Positions 7,216-16,026 of a DNA stretch of 28,904 nucleotides are shown here, piece by piece. The position numbers were made by a program, and so were the translations under genes. How positions within the stretch are numbered: the first letter of the stretch is position 1; every line of letters begins with the position of its first letter. The stretch lies in assembly GCA_050732635.1 (NCBI GenBank), contig JBOHRE010000036.1, forward strand, positions 1-28,904. The letters are read 5' to 3'. The notes beneath the pieces are model-generated. The model was not told where the DNA came from, did not search any database, and worked only from the letters and a program-made list of their open reading frames with translations. The stretch comes from JBOHRE01 sp050732635. GTDB taxonomy: Bacteria > Gemmatimonadota > Gemmatimonadetes > Longimicrobiales > RSA9.

Positions 7216-7776
7216 ATGCATTCGATCGTCCATCTGCGCGTCAACGGCGATGCGCGGGCCGCAGGTGTGCCCACGCATTTCACGCTGCTCGAGACGCTCC
7301 GCTACGCGCTGGGTCTGACCGGCTCGAAGCAGGGCTGTGACAAGGGCGATTGCGGTGCCTGCACCGTGCTGGTGGATGGGCAGCCTATCCTGTCGTGCAT
7401 CACGCCGGTATGGGAGGCTGAGGGCAAGGCTGTGCTCACGATCGAGGGCATTGCCGGCCGGTGGGGTGCTCATCCGCTGCAGGAGGCCTTTGGCGAGACC
7501 GGCGCCGCGCAGTGCGGCTTCTGCACACCCGGCATCCTGGCTTCCGCGTACGCGCTGCTGCTGCGCAATCCGCGGCCCGCGCGCCGCGAGATCCAGGAGG
7601 CGCTGTCCGGCAATCTGTGTCGCTGCACGGGGTACACGAAGATCTATGAGGCGGTAGAGCTCGCAGCGGCCCGAATGCGGGAGTCGGAAGGCGTTCGGGA
7701 TCGGGATCCGGGCGGCGAAGCCGCAGCCGGTACCAGACGCGGGATCCGGCTGCCCGTGGCACGGGACCTTTCATGA
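7216..7776 (+). CDS. hcrC: [2Fe-2S] small subunit of a 4-hydroxybenzoyl-CoA-reductase-type Mo enzyme
   Basis: The 186-residue protein has both [2Fe-2S] domains of the CoxS/HcrC family. The N-terminal plant-type cluster uses C41, C46, C49 and C61 (CDKGDCGAC...C). The helical second cluster uses C100, C103, C135 and C137 (CGFCTPG...CRCTGY). It passes electrons between the Mo site and the FAD/[4Fe-4S] subunit. After about residue 155 it carries an Arg/Gly-rich tail longer than usual for the family (typically about 160 residues). Its stop overlaps the start of the DinB-like gene by ATGA at 7773-7776. No strong Shine-Dalgarno precedes ATG 7216. The exact substrate of the holoenzyme is not determined by this subunit. 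Confidence 0.86.
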   Translation: MHSIVHLRVNGDARAAGVPTHFTLLETLRYALGLTGSKQGCDKGDCGACTVLVDGQPILSCITPVWEAEGKAVLTIEGIAGRWGAHPLQEAFGETGAAQCGFCTPGILASAYALLLRNPRPARREIQEALSGNLCRCTGYTKIYEAVELAAARMRESEGVRDRDPGGEAAAGTRRGIRLPVARDLS

Positions 7777-8342
7777 GCTTCGATCCGGCCGTCGCGTTCA
7801 TCGCGCGCTCGCGCGAGTACCTGTCGAACGAGTACCTGCCGAAGATTCGTGCGTGTGTCGGCAGGCTGAGCGACGAGGAGCTGTGGTCGCGCCCGAACGA
7901 GGCGTCGAACAGCGTCGCCAATCTGCTGCTTCACCTGGCGGGCAATCTTAGGCAGTGGATCGTGAGCGGCGTGGGCGGTGCGCCCGATACGCGCGCGCGT
8001 GACGCCGAGTTCGCCACTCGTGGCGGCCTGGGCCGTGGCGAGCTGCTGGCGGCGTTGGAGGCCAGCGTGGCCGAGGCGGATGCGATCCTGGCCGCGTTGC
8101 CCGCGGAGCGGCTGGCCGAGCAGCGGCTGGTGCAGCAGCAGGACGTGACCGTGCTGGACGCCATCTACCACGCAGTCGAGCACTTCGCGGGGCACACGTA
8201 CCAGATCGCCTACATCACGAAGGCGACGACCGGGGAGGACCTGGGCTTCTACCGGTTGCGAGGCGGCGTTCCCGAGCCGTCCTGGCCGCCCGGCGGCCGG
8301 GCGACGCGGCGCGGCTGGCAGCGAGCGGAGGGCGACGCATGA
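7773..8342 (+). CDS. DinB/DUF1572-like four-helix metalloprotein
   Basis: The 189-residue, mostly helical protein has the DinB-superfamily metal triad: H54 in LLLHLAGN, and H133, H137 and H141 in the YHAVEHFAGH segment. Members of this fold act as metal-dependent thiol transferases (for example with mycothiol or bacillithiol) or have unknown roles. It is overlapped by ATGA junctions at both ends, placing it inside the operon between the small and large subunits of a molybdenum hydroxylase. That position suggests a dedicated accessory role, such as thiol chemistry or cofactor handling, but this is inference. The C-terminal 25 residues are low-complexity Arg/Gly/Pro. Confidence 0.83.
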   Translation: MSFDPAVAFIARSREYLSNEYLPKIRACVGRLSDEELWSRPNEASNSVANLLLHLAGNLRQWIVSGVGGAPDTRARDAEFATRGGLGRGELLAALEASVAEADAILAALPAERLAEQRLVQQQDVTVLDAIYHAVEHFAGHTYQIAYITKATTGEDLGFYRLRGGVPEPSWPPGGRATRRGWQRAEGDA

Positions 8343-10780
8343 GACCGGACGAGCTGCAGCCGCTGCAGGCGCAGACCGCGGCGATGCCGGGCGAGCTGGA
8401 TGCGCTGATCGATCGCGAGTTCAAGCTGATCGGCCGCCGCCTGAGTCGCATCGATGGCGTGGCGAAGTCGACGGGTCGAGCCGTCTATGCGGACGACATC
8501 GCGCTGCCCGGGATGCTCCACGGCAAGATTCTCCGCTCGCCGCACTCGCATGCGCGTATCCTGTCGATCGACACAGCGCGGGCGGAGGCGTTGCCGGGGG
8601 TGCACGCGGTCGTGACCGGCCGCGAGCACCCCACGCCGTACTGCATCATCCCATGGACTCGTGACGAAACGTTCCTTTGCGTCGACCGGGTACGCTTCAT
8701 TGGCGATGGTGTTGCGGCAGTCGCCGCGATCGACGAGGACACGGCCAACGAGGCGCTGCGCCTGATCGATGTCGAATACGAGCCGTTGACGCCGTTCCTC
8801 GATCCCCGGCATGCACTGGAGCCGGGCCCGGGCGAGGCGCATATCCACGAGCCGAAGAAGCCCGGGCACAACGGCAACATCACCAAGACGGTGAAGCTCG
8901 AGTTCGGCGCGGTCGACGACCTGCTCGCCTCGAGCGCGGCCGTGATCGAGGGCGAATACTACTTCGAAGGAACGACACACACGCCGATCGAGCCGCACTG
9001 TGCGATCGGCTGGTTCGATCCCAGCGGCAAGCTGACCGTGTGGTCGTCGACGCAGGTGCCGCACTACCTGCATCGCGAGCTGGCGCGCGTGCTCGAGCTC
9101 GATGTCGCACGCATCCGCGTCGTGCAGCCGGTCGTCGGCGGTGCCTTCGGCGGCAAGAGCGAGCCGTTCGATCTCGAGTTCTGTGTGGCCGCGCTGTCCC
9201 GAAAGTGCGGCCGGCCGGTCAAGATCCTGTACACGCGCGAAGAGGTCTTCTACGCACACCGTGGGCGCCACCCGATGCTGTTCCGCTGCAGGCTGGGCGC
9301 CGATCGTGACGGCCGGATCCGCGCGGTCGACCACGACATCCTGATCGACGGCGGCGCCTATGCATCGTTCGGCCTGGTGACGACCTATTACGCCGGGCAG
9401 CTGCTGCCCGCGCCGTATCGGTTCGAGTCCTACCGCTTCGACGCGACGCGAGTGTACACGAACAAGCCGCCCTGCGGCCCCAAGCGCGGGCACGGGTCGG
9501 TGCAGCCTCGCTTCGCGTTCGAAGTCCAGCTGGACAAGCTGGCCGAGTCGCTCGCGCTCGATCCCATCGAGTTGCGCCGTCGGAATTTCCTCGGCTCGAA
9601 CACCTACACGATCAACGAGCTACGCGTCCAGTCGAACGGTTTCCTGGAGTGCCTGGACGCCGTCGAGCGGGCCAGCGAATGGAAGCGCAAGCACCGCCGG
9701 CTGGACTACGGCCGCGGTGTCGGCGTGGCGGGCTCGTGCTACATCAGCGGCACGAATTACCCGATCTACCCGAACGACATGCCGCAGTCGGCGGTGCACA
9801 TGCAGATCGAGCGGTCGGGCCGGGTGACCGTGTTCAGCGGGGCATCGGAGATCGGCCAGGGCTCCGACAGCATGGTGGCCTACATCGCGGCCGAGGAGCT
9901 GGGCGTGCCGCTCGAGTACGTGCGCGTGGTCTCAGCGGACACCGACCTGTGCCCGGTCGACCTGGGCGCATACTCCTCGCGTGAGACGTTGATGGTCGGC
10001 AATGCGGCACTGCACGCGGCGCGGCAGCTACGGCCGCTGCTACTCGCTGCTGCCGCCGATGCGCTCGACATCGAAGCCAAGCACATCGGCCTGGCTGGCG
10101 GCTGGGCACTCGACGTGCGCGACACGGAACGTAAGCTGCCGATCACCGAAGCATTGAATCGCGCCGAAGCGACGCACGGTACGCTGAGCGCGACCGGCTG
10201 GTACAACACGCCGAAACAAGGGGTTCACGGCGACTACCGGGGCGGCACGATCGGCGCATCTCCCGCATACTCGTTCACCGCGCACGTCGCCGAGGTCTGG
10301 GTCGATCGCGAGACCGGCGTGGTCACGGTCGACACGATCTGGATCGCGCACGACTGCGGCCGGGCGCTGAATCCGGTGCTCGTCGAGGGCCAGATCGAGG
10401 GCTCGGCGTACATGGGCTACGCCGAGGCGCTGATGGAGGCGCAGGTGTTCAGGAGCGCGGACGAGGGCCGCGCGGGGCTGCACGCTGCGCCCTCGCTGCT
10501 CGACTACCGGATCCCGACTTCGCTGGACACACCCGAGCTCGAGGCGCTGATCGTCGAGGCGTACGACCCGGAGGGGCCGTACGGCGCGAAGGAGGCCGGC
10601 GAAGGGCCGCTGCACCCGAGCATCCCGGCCATCGCGAACGCGATCTTCGATGCGGTAGGGATTCGTCTCGACCGCTTGCCGTTCGATCCGCCGGCGGTGT
10701 GGCGCGCGTTGCAGGAGCAGGACGGGCGGGGCGCGTGGCAGCGGTCGCGCGCGCGGATGCCAGCCGAGCAGCAGGTCTGA
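8339..10780 (+). CDS. hcrA: Molybdopterin-binding large subunit, 4-hydroxybenzoyl-CoA-reductase type
   Basis: The 813-residue protein belongs to the xanthine-dehydrogenase large-subunit family. IGRRLSRIDGVAKSTGRAVYADD (31-53) opens the first domain. GGAFGGK (267-273) and PKRGHGSVQPRFAFE (381-395) are Mo/pterin contact regions. GASEIGQGSD and YSSRETLMVGNAA follow, and AGEGPLHPSIPAIANAI near the C-terminus carries the conserved active-site Glu. The PCGPKRGHG and YISG segments resemble HcrA proteins more than xanthine dehydrogenase or CO dehydrogenase. With the small subunit and the [4Fe-4S]-loop FAD subunit at 18839 it would form a reductive dehydroxylase of an aryl-CoA thioester, or a relative with another substrate. 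The start is ATGA-coupled to the DinB gene. Confidence 0.85.
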   Translation: MRPDELQPLQAQTAAMPGELDALIDREFKLIGRRLSRIDGVAKSTGRAVYADDIALPGMLHGKILRSPHSHARILSIDTARAEALPGVHAVVTGREHPTPYCIIPWTRDETFLCVDRVRFIGDGVAAVAAIDEDTANEALRLIDVEYEPLTPFLDPRHALEPGPGEAHIHEPKKPGHNGNITKTVKLEFGAVDDLLASSAAVIEGEYYFEGTTHTPIEPHCAIGWFDPSGKLTVWSSTQVPHYLHRELARVLELDVARIRVVQPVVGGAFGGKSEPFDLEFCVAALSRKCGRPVKILYTREEVFYAHRGRHPMLFRCRLGADRDGRIRAVDHDILIDGGAYASFGLVTTYYAGQLLPAPYRFESYRFDATRVYTNKPPCGPKRGHGSVQPRFAFEVQLDKLAESLALDPIELRRRNFLGSNTYTINELRVQSNGFLECLDAVERASEWKRKHRRLDYGRGVGVAGSCYISGTNYPIYPNDMPQSAVHMQIERSGRVTVFSGASEIGQGSDSMVAYIAAEELGVPLEYVRVVSADTDLCPVDLGAYSSRETLMVGNAALHAARQLRPLLLAAAADALDIEAKHIGLAGGWALDVRDTERKLPITEALNRAEATHGTLSATGWYNTPKQGVHGDYRGGTIGASPAYSFTAHVAEVWVDRETGVVTVDTIWIAHDCGRALNPVLVEGQIEGSAYMGYAEALMEAQVFRSADEGRAGLHAAPSLLDYRIPTSLDTPELEALIVEAYDPEGPYGAKEAGEGPLHPSIPAIANAIFDAVGIRLDRLPFDPPAVWRALQEQDGRGAWQRSRARMPAEQQV

Positions 10781-10817
10781 GCTCGCTCTTCAGCCCTCCG
10801 CCGATGGAGGAGCTCTG

Positions 10818-12788
10818 ATGGATCCGACGTACAATCCCGTTCTCGTTGTGCTCTCCGTGCTGATCGCAAGCCTGGCGGGGTACACGGCCCTGGACCTCGG
10901 CCGACGTGTCACGGTGGCGCGCGGTGGGGCCTGGGCCGCGTGGCTCGGTGGCGGCGCCTTCGCCCTGGGCACCGGAATCTGGAGCATGCATTTCATCGGC
11001 ATGCTCGCATTCCGGCTCCCGGTCCCGATCTCCTACGATGTTGCGCTGCTTCTGCTGTCGATCCTCGTCGCGATCTTCGCCTCCGCCTTCGCTCTGCTGG
11101 TCAGCAGCCGATCCCATGGCGCCCGACCATTGCTGGTCGCCGCACCAATCATGGGCGTCGCCATCGCGGGAATGCACTATATCGGCATGGCGGCGATGCG
11201 CATGCACGCAGTCATCGAATGGGACCTGCTACTGGTTGGCGCGTCGATCGCGATTGCAGTCACGGCCTCGGGTGCTGCGCTCTGGCTCACGTTTCGACTG
11301 CGCAGCGAGGCGGGGCGCTACGGACTGCGCATCGGCGCGGCGGTGCTGATGGGTGTGGCGATCGCCGGAATGCATTACACCGGCATGGCAGCGGCGAGCT
11401 TCTCATCGATGCTGTCCCCGAGCCCGATGACGCGTGGGGCCGTGATCCCCAGCTCGGGCCTGGCCGTCGGAATCGTGGCCTTCACGCTGATCCTCTCGGG
11501 TATGGCCCTGGTCGTATCGATGATCGACCAAAAACTGGCGATCAGCACGGCGCTGGCGAGCGAGAACGAGCGGCTGTATCGGGCAGCGCAGGCGGAGATC
11601 GCGGAGCGGCAGCGTGCCGAGCAAGCGTTGCACGCGAGCGAGGAGCGGTTGCGGCAAGCCCAACGGCTGGAGGCACTCGGCCGCCTGGCCGGAGGCATCG
11701 CGCACGATTTCAACAATCTGCTGACGGCTATCAAGGGTCATACCGAACTGCTGCTCACGGGCAGGTCGGACGCGGGCGACGACCATGAGGATCTGGTGGA
11801 AATCGACAAGGCGGCAGATCGCGCCGCCAACCTGACACGGCAGCTGCTCGCATTCAGTCGCAAGCAGGTCGTGGCTCCTCAGATCCTGGATTTGAATGCG
11901 GTCATCACGAGCATGGAACGCATGCTGCGCCGCCTGATCGGCGAGGACATCGAGCTGCACACGGAGCTCACGGCGGGGTTGGACCACATCGAGGCGGATC
12001 CCGGACAGATCGAGCAGCTCGTCGTCAACCTGGTGGTGAACGCCCGTGATGCCATGCCGAACGGCGGGCGGGTCACGGTGAGCACCCAGCGTGTGCCGCC
12101 GGCTGGCGAAGGGTCGCGGGCGGTCGAGCTGGGCCCTGACGGTTACGTCGTGCTCGTGGTAACCGACACCGGCAGCGGCATCGACGAATCGACACTCGCG
12201 CACATTTTCGATCCGTTCTATACCACCAAGGAGCAAGGCAGGGGGACCGGCCTCGGTCTCGCGACCGTTCATGGAATGGTCCAGCAGAGTGGAGGTCACA
12301 TCCTCGTCCACACAGCGATCGGAGCCGGGACGACCTTCGAGGTATACCTCCCGGCATCACCAGAGGAAGCCGCGCCCGCGCCGCCACCGGTCGCGGCGCC
12401 GGATCTGGCGGTCGGCGGCACGATCCTGCTGGTCGAAGATGAGCCTGCAGTGCGTCGCCTGGTCCGCAAGCTCCTCGAGCGCCAAGGTCACTGCGTATTG
12501 GAAGCCGATGATGTCGACGACGCCATGCGTATCGCACGGGACCACGCCGCCGGCATCGATCTGCTGCTCACCGATGTGGTCATGCCGAGCATGAACGGAC
12601 GTGAGCTGGCCGAGCTGGTGTCGGCCGAGCGGCCCAGTATCCGCGTACTCTACATGTCCGGCTACACCGAGGACGCGACGCTCAAGCGCGGTGTCCGGCA
12701 GTCAGGCATAGACTTTCTGGAGAAGCCGTTTACGCTGCACGCATTGGGGCACAAGGTGGCGGAGGTGTTGCAGCAGCCGAGGCGGTAG
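10818..12788 (+). CDS. MHYT-domain hybrid sensor histidine kinase with C-terminal receiver
   Basis: The 656-residue protein starts at an ATG preceded by GGAGG (spacing about 7). Residues 8-235 hold seven hydrophobic segments with three MHYT motifs: SMHFIGM (56-62), GMHYIGM (118-124) and GMHYTGM (184-190). These have been proposed to bind a metal and sense O2, CO or NO. A short coiled linker (245-285) leads to the kinase: H296 in GGIAHDFNN, N-box N408, DTGSGI near 450 and GTGLGLA near 476. A REC domain spans 533-655 with phospho-acceptor D586 and K636. There is no output domain and no response regulator nearby, so its partner is elsewhere. It lies 37 bases after the Mo-subunit gene on the same strand. 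Confidence 0.9.
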   Translation: MDPTYNPVLVVLSVLIASLAGYTALDLGRRVTVARGGAWAAWLGGGAFALGTGIWSMHFIGMLAFRLPVPISYDVALLLLSILVAIFASAFALLVSSRSHGARPLLVAAPIMGVAIAGMHYIGMAAMRMHAVIEWDLLLVGASIAIAVTASGAALWLTFRLRSEAGRYGLRIGAAVLMGVAIAGMHYTGMAAASFSSMLSPSPMTRGAVIPSSGLAVGIVAFTLILSGMALVVSMIDQKLAISTALASENERLYRAAQAEIAERQRAEQALHASEERLRQAQRLEALGRLAGGIAHDFNNLLTAIKGHTELLLTGRSDAGDDHEDLVEIDKAADRAANLTRQLLAFSRKQVVAPQILDLNAVITSMERMLRRLIGEDIELHTELTAGLDHIEADPGQIEQLVVNLVVNARDAMPNGGRVTVSTQRVPPAGEGSRAVELGPDGYVVLVVTDTGSGIDESTLAHIFDPFYTTKEQGRGTGLGLATVHGMVQQSGGHILVHTAIGAGTTFEVYLPASPEEAAPAPPPVAAPDLAVGGTILLVEDEPAVRRLVRKLLERQGHCVLEADDVDDAMRIARDHAAGIDLLLTDVVMPSMNGRELAELVSAERPSIRVLYMSGYTEDATLKRGVRQSGIDFLEKPFTLHALGHKVAEVLQQPRR

Positions 12789-12826
12789 CGAAGGAAGTGG
12801 TGGTGGAAGTGCAAGGGATGAGAGCA

Positions 12827-12856
12827 AGTGTGAGTGTGAGTGTAAGTGTAAGTGTA
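12827..12856. repeat. Hexamer array (AGTGTR)5
   Basis: Five 6-bp units (AGTGTG twice, AGTGTA three times) lie in the 124-bp convergent gap between the histidine kinase and korB. The array is followed by a GTAGGTGGGTGCC tail. It is similar in unit length to the arrays at 13974, 20254 and 21658. Confidence 0.85.
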
Positions 12857-12912
12857 GGTGGGTGCCTGTGGAGGGTGCTGCGCGATCGTCGGCCTGCGCT
12901 GAGCTGCGGGCT

Positions 12913-13968
12913 TTATCGATAGGCGGCCTGGATGCGCTCGAGCGCCTCGGCGCCGGGGCAGAGCTGGTCGAATGGCAGTGAGGCGAGGGGTTGCTCGACG
13001 GTCTCCAGCAGGCCGTGCATGTCGGCGGCGTCGGGCTCGATGAAGAGCAGCCCCGTCGGTACCTCACCGGCTGACTGCCGCTCGCGGATGAAGCGGTAGG
13101 CGCCATCGCGATCCGTCGGATCATAGCCATCAGCGACACTGCGGAAGCGGACGATGCTGCCGTCGTGCATGCGCACGTTGGTGACGCCGCCGGCGTCCTG
13201 AGCCGCGGTGATCTCGGTCATGCGCGGTACGAAGTCGGCGTGCGCGATTTCCACCTCGTGCTCGCGCGTGTAGCGGTAACTCTTGGTCGAGCCGTCATGA
13301 TCGTTGAAGGTGACACACGGCGAGATCACGTCGACCAGCGCAAAGCCGCAATGCGCGAGGCCGGCCTTCAGGATGGGTACGAGCTGAGCCTTGTCGCCGG
13401 AGAAGGAGCGCGCGACGAAGGTGGCGCCGAGCGCGAGGGCGAGCAGCACCGGATCGATCGGCTGCTGCCGGTTCACCTCGCCGCGCTTGGTCCTCGAGCC
13501 GAAGTCCGCCGATGCCGAGAACTGCCCCTTGGTCAGCCCGTACACGCCGTTGTTCTCGAGCACGTACAGCAGATTCACGTTACGGCGGATCGCGTGGCAC
13601 AGCTGGCCGAGACCGATCGACAGCGAGTCGCCGTCGCCGGACACGCCGATGTAGACCAGATCACGGTTCGCCGCGGCCGCCCCGGTGGCCAGGGCGGGCA
13701 TGCGCCCGTGTACGCCGTTCAGGCCGTGCGCGCCGCCCAGGAAGTAGGTCGGTGTCTTGGCCGAGCAGCCGATGCCGCTGAGCTTAGCGACGCGGTGCGG
13801 CGGGATGTCGAGCTGCCAGAAGGCATCGATGATGGCGGCAGTGACCGAGTCGTGGCCACAGCCGGCGCACAGCGTGGACATCGAGCCTTCGTAATCGCGC
13901 TTGGTCAGGCCGAGCGCGTTCTTGGCGAGCGACGGGTGCGCGACGCGGGGTTTGGTGATGTAGGTCAT
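12913..13968 (-). CDS. korB: 2-oxoacid:ferredoxin oxidoreductase beta subunit (KorB type)
   Basis: Read from ATG 13968 the protein has 351 residues. It contains the TPP-binding motif GDGDSLSIG (111-119) with ENNGVYGLTKGQFS (138-151). The four expected [4Fe-4S] cysteines are C34, C37, C68 and C218 (CAGCGHD, GIGCSAK, SPCVTF). It decarboxylates a 2-oxoacid with CoA and passes electrons to ferredoxin. Length and motifs fit the 2-oxoglutarate type (KorB), though other 2-oxoacids are possible. The start codon overlaps the korA stop (ATGA at 13965-13968) with no Shine-Dalgarno, because the preceding bases belong to a hexamer array. Translation is therefore probably coupled to korA. Longer upstream readings are shadows of korA. 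Confidence 0.92.
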   Translation of the reverse strand: MTYITKPRVAHPSLAKNALGLTKRDYEGSMSTLCAGCGHDSVTAAIIDAFWQLDIPPHRVAKLSGIGCSAKTPTYFLGGAHGLNGVHGRMPALATGAAAANRDLVYIGVSGDGDSLSIGLGQLCHAIRRNVNLLYVLENNGVYGLTKGQFSASADFGSRTKRGEVNRQQPIDPVLLALALGATFVARSFSGDKAQLVPILKAGLAHCGFALVDVISPCVTFNDHDGSTKSYRYTREHEVEIAHADFVPRMTEITAAQDAGGVTNVRMHDGSIVRFRSVADGYDPTDRDGAYRFIRERQSAGEVPTGLLFIEPDAADMHGLLETVEQPLASLPFDQLCPGAEALERIQAAYR

Positions 13969-15953
13969 GGTTTGGGGCTGGGGCTTGGGCTGGGGCTGGG
14001 GCTGGGGACCGGCACCACACGGTCCTGGGCGTTCGCCAGCTCCTGTAGAATCCCGTCGACGACGGCGTCGGCGGGGATCGACATGCCACCGAAGTGGCGG
14101 ATGGAGCGGAGCCGATCGCGCGGTCCGAGGCCTTCGGCGGTGAGCAGGGTCAGGAGCTGGCCGTCGCGATTCTGATCGACCACGAAGCTGACCTCGTGCG
14201 CGGCGATGAACTCGGCCACGGTCGAGTGGAACGGGAAGCTGCGGATGCGCATGCAGTCCACGGCGAGCCCTTGATCGGCGAGTCGCGCCTGCGCCTCGAG
14301 CATGGCGCCGCGCGTGCTGCCGATGCCGATGACGCCGAGCTCCGCGCCGGACGCGACGGTGCGGCGTCGCCCACGCCTGCGTCCGTTGCCGGTGTGCGCG
14401 AGACTCGCGGCGGCACACAACTCGGGCGGCGGCAGGTGAACGGCCGTGCCGTCGATCTTGCGGGCAATGCGGGCGAGCACGTCCGCGTAGCCATCGGCGT
14501 CCTCGGTATAGCGACCGAAGCGGTCGTGACCAGAGCCGCGTGTGAAGTAGGCGCCCTTCGGGTGCTCGCCCGGGAGCGTTCGGTAGGGAATGCCGTCGCC
14601 GTCGCTGTCGAGGTAGCGGTAGAACGTGTCGATGCGGGCGAGCTCGTCGGCGTGCAGGACCTTGCCGCGGTCGGGTCGATACGCGTCATCCCACTCGAGC
14701 CGCGGCACGACCCAGTCGTTCATGCCGATATCCAGATCGGAGAGCACGAAGACCGGCGTCTGGAACCGTTCGGCGATGTCGAATGCGGCGACTGCGAAGT
14801 CGAAGCACTCGCGCGGATCGGCCGGGAACAGGGCGATGTGCTTGGTGTCCCCGTGCGATGCGTAGACAATGGCCAGCAGGTCCCCCTGCTGCGTGCGGGT
14901 CGGCATACCCGTCGACGGGCCGACCCGCTGGATGTCGAAGAATACCGAAGGGATCTCGGCGTAGTACGCGAGACCGATGAACTCGCCCATGAGCGAGATG
15001 CCCGGGCCGCTGGTCGCGGTGAAGGCGCGGGCGCCGTTCCACGCCGCGCCGATGACGACGCCGGCGGCGGCGAGCTCGTCCTCGGCCTGCACGATGGCGA
15101 CGCGCCGCTTGCCGCTCTCGGGGTCCTTGCGGTAGCGGTCGCAGAAGCGGCCGAAGGCTTCGACGAGCGAGGTCGACGGCGTGATCGGGTACCAGGCGGC
15201 GACGGTCGCGCCCGCATAGAGGCAGCCGAGTGCCGCCGCGGTGTTACCGTCGATCAGGATGTGGTCGCGTGTCGCAGCGAGCGGCGCGAGGCGGATCGGC
15301 AGCGGGCAGTCGAAATGTTCGCGCGCATAATCGTAGCCGAGCTCGATCGCGAGGAAGTTCGACTCGAGCAGCGCCTGCTTGCGACCGTAGGTCTCCTCGA
15401 GCAATTGCCGCACGATATCGGCGTCGAGGTCGAGCAATGCCGTGAGCGCACCGACATAGGCAATGTTCTTCATGAGGATGCGCTCGCGGGCGCCCTCGAA
15501 GCGGTCATTGCACATGCCGGCGAGCGGGATGCCGAGCAGCGTCAGGTCGGCGCGGCGCAGCTCGTCGCGCAGCGGCCAGGTCGAGTCGTGGATCAGCCAG
15601 CCACCGGTGACGACCTCGGCGACGTCGCGCGCGTAGCTGGCGGGATTCATCGCCACCATCAGGTCGAAACGCGGCGTCCGAGCAGTGTGGCCCTGAGGAT
15701 TGACCCGGATCTCGTACCAGGTGGGCAGTCCCTGGATGTTGGACGGGAACAGGTTCTTGCCCGAGACCGGAATGCCCATGCGGAAGATGGCCTGCATGAG
15801 CAACGCGTTCGCGCTTGCCGAACCGGTGCCGTTCGGCGTCGCGATCTTCAGCGCAAAGTCGTTGATGCGCGCCGCCGATGCGGCGCGCCGAGGATCCGGA
15901 TCAACACCAGGAGCGGGATCGGGCGGTAACCGAGCGGACTTCGCGTTACTCAA
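13965..15953 (-). CDS. korA: 2-oxoacid:ferredoxin oxidoreductase fused gamma-alpha subunit (KorA type)
   Basis: The 662-residue protein combines an N-terminal gamma domain (about residues 33-225; INDFALKIATPNGTGSASANALL...NLFPSNIQGLP) with the alpha domains. These begin near 234 (AAALGCLYAGATVAAWYPITPS) and run through TSGPGISLMGEFIGLAYYAEIP. This gamma-alpha fusion is the two-subunit KorA form. The start is TTG 15953 with a strong GGAGG nine bases upstream. The last 15 residues are Pro-Ser repeats (PVPSPSPSP...) encoded by a GGGGCT-type hexamer array, probably a recent addition to the C-terminus. A 73-bp gap separates it from the flavoprotein gene upstream. Confidence 0.92.
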   Translation of the reverse strand: MSNAKSARLPPDPAPGVDPDPRRAASAARINDFALKIATPNGTGSASANALLMQAIFRMGIPVSGKNLFPSNIQGLPTWYEIRVNPQGHTARTPRFDLMVAMNPASYARDVAEVVTGGWLIHDSTWPLRDELRRADLTLLGIPLAGMCNDRFEGARERILMKNIAYVGALTALLDLDADIVRQLLEETYGRKQALLESNFLAIELGYDYAREHFDCPLPIRLAPLAATRDHILIDGNTAAALGCLYAGATVAAWYPITPSTSLVEAFGRFCDRYRKDPESGKRRVAIVQAEDELAAAGVVIGAAWNGARAFTATSGPGISLMGEFIGLAYYAEIPSVFFDIQRVGPSTGMPTRTQQGDLLAIVYASHGDTKHIALFPADPRECFDFAVAAFDIAERFQTPVFVLSDLDIGMNDWVVPRLEWDDAYRPDRGKVLHADELARIDTFYRYLDSDGDGIPYRTLPGEHPKGAYFTRGSGHDRFGRYTEDADGYADVLARIARKIDGTAVHLPPPELCAAASLAHTGNGRRRGRRRTVASGAELGVIGIGSTRGAMLEAQARLADQGLAVDCMRIRSFPFHSTVAEFIAAHEVSFVVDQNRDGQLLTLLTAEGLGPRDRLRSIRHFGGMSIPADAVVDGILQELANAQDRVVPVPSPSPSPSPSPKP
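13974..14007. repeat. In-frame GGGGCT hexamer array at the korA 3' end
   Basis: About five and a half units of GGGGCT (one variant TGGGCT) encode the Pro-Ser tail of KorA on the minus strand. The array ends five bases before the korB start codon. A 6-bp unit change adds or removes two residues and keeps the ATGA junction intact. Confidence 0.88.
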
Positions 15954-16026
15954 GCTGCAGTGCCTCCGAGCTTCGTCTAGGCCGCACGAGCTGCGACGCG
16001 GTGGCGGCTCCGATTCTGTGGCCGAT

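Noticed and set aside
14094..15929. 611-residue plus-strand frame opposite korA
   Set aside because: It is an antisense shadow of korA with no domain; korA has full family motifs and a Shine-Dalgarno.
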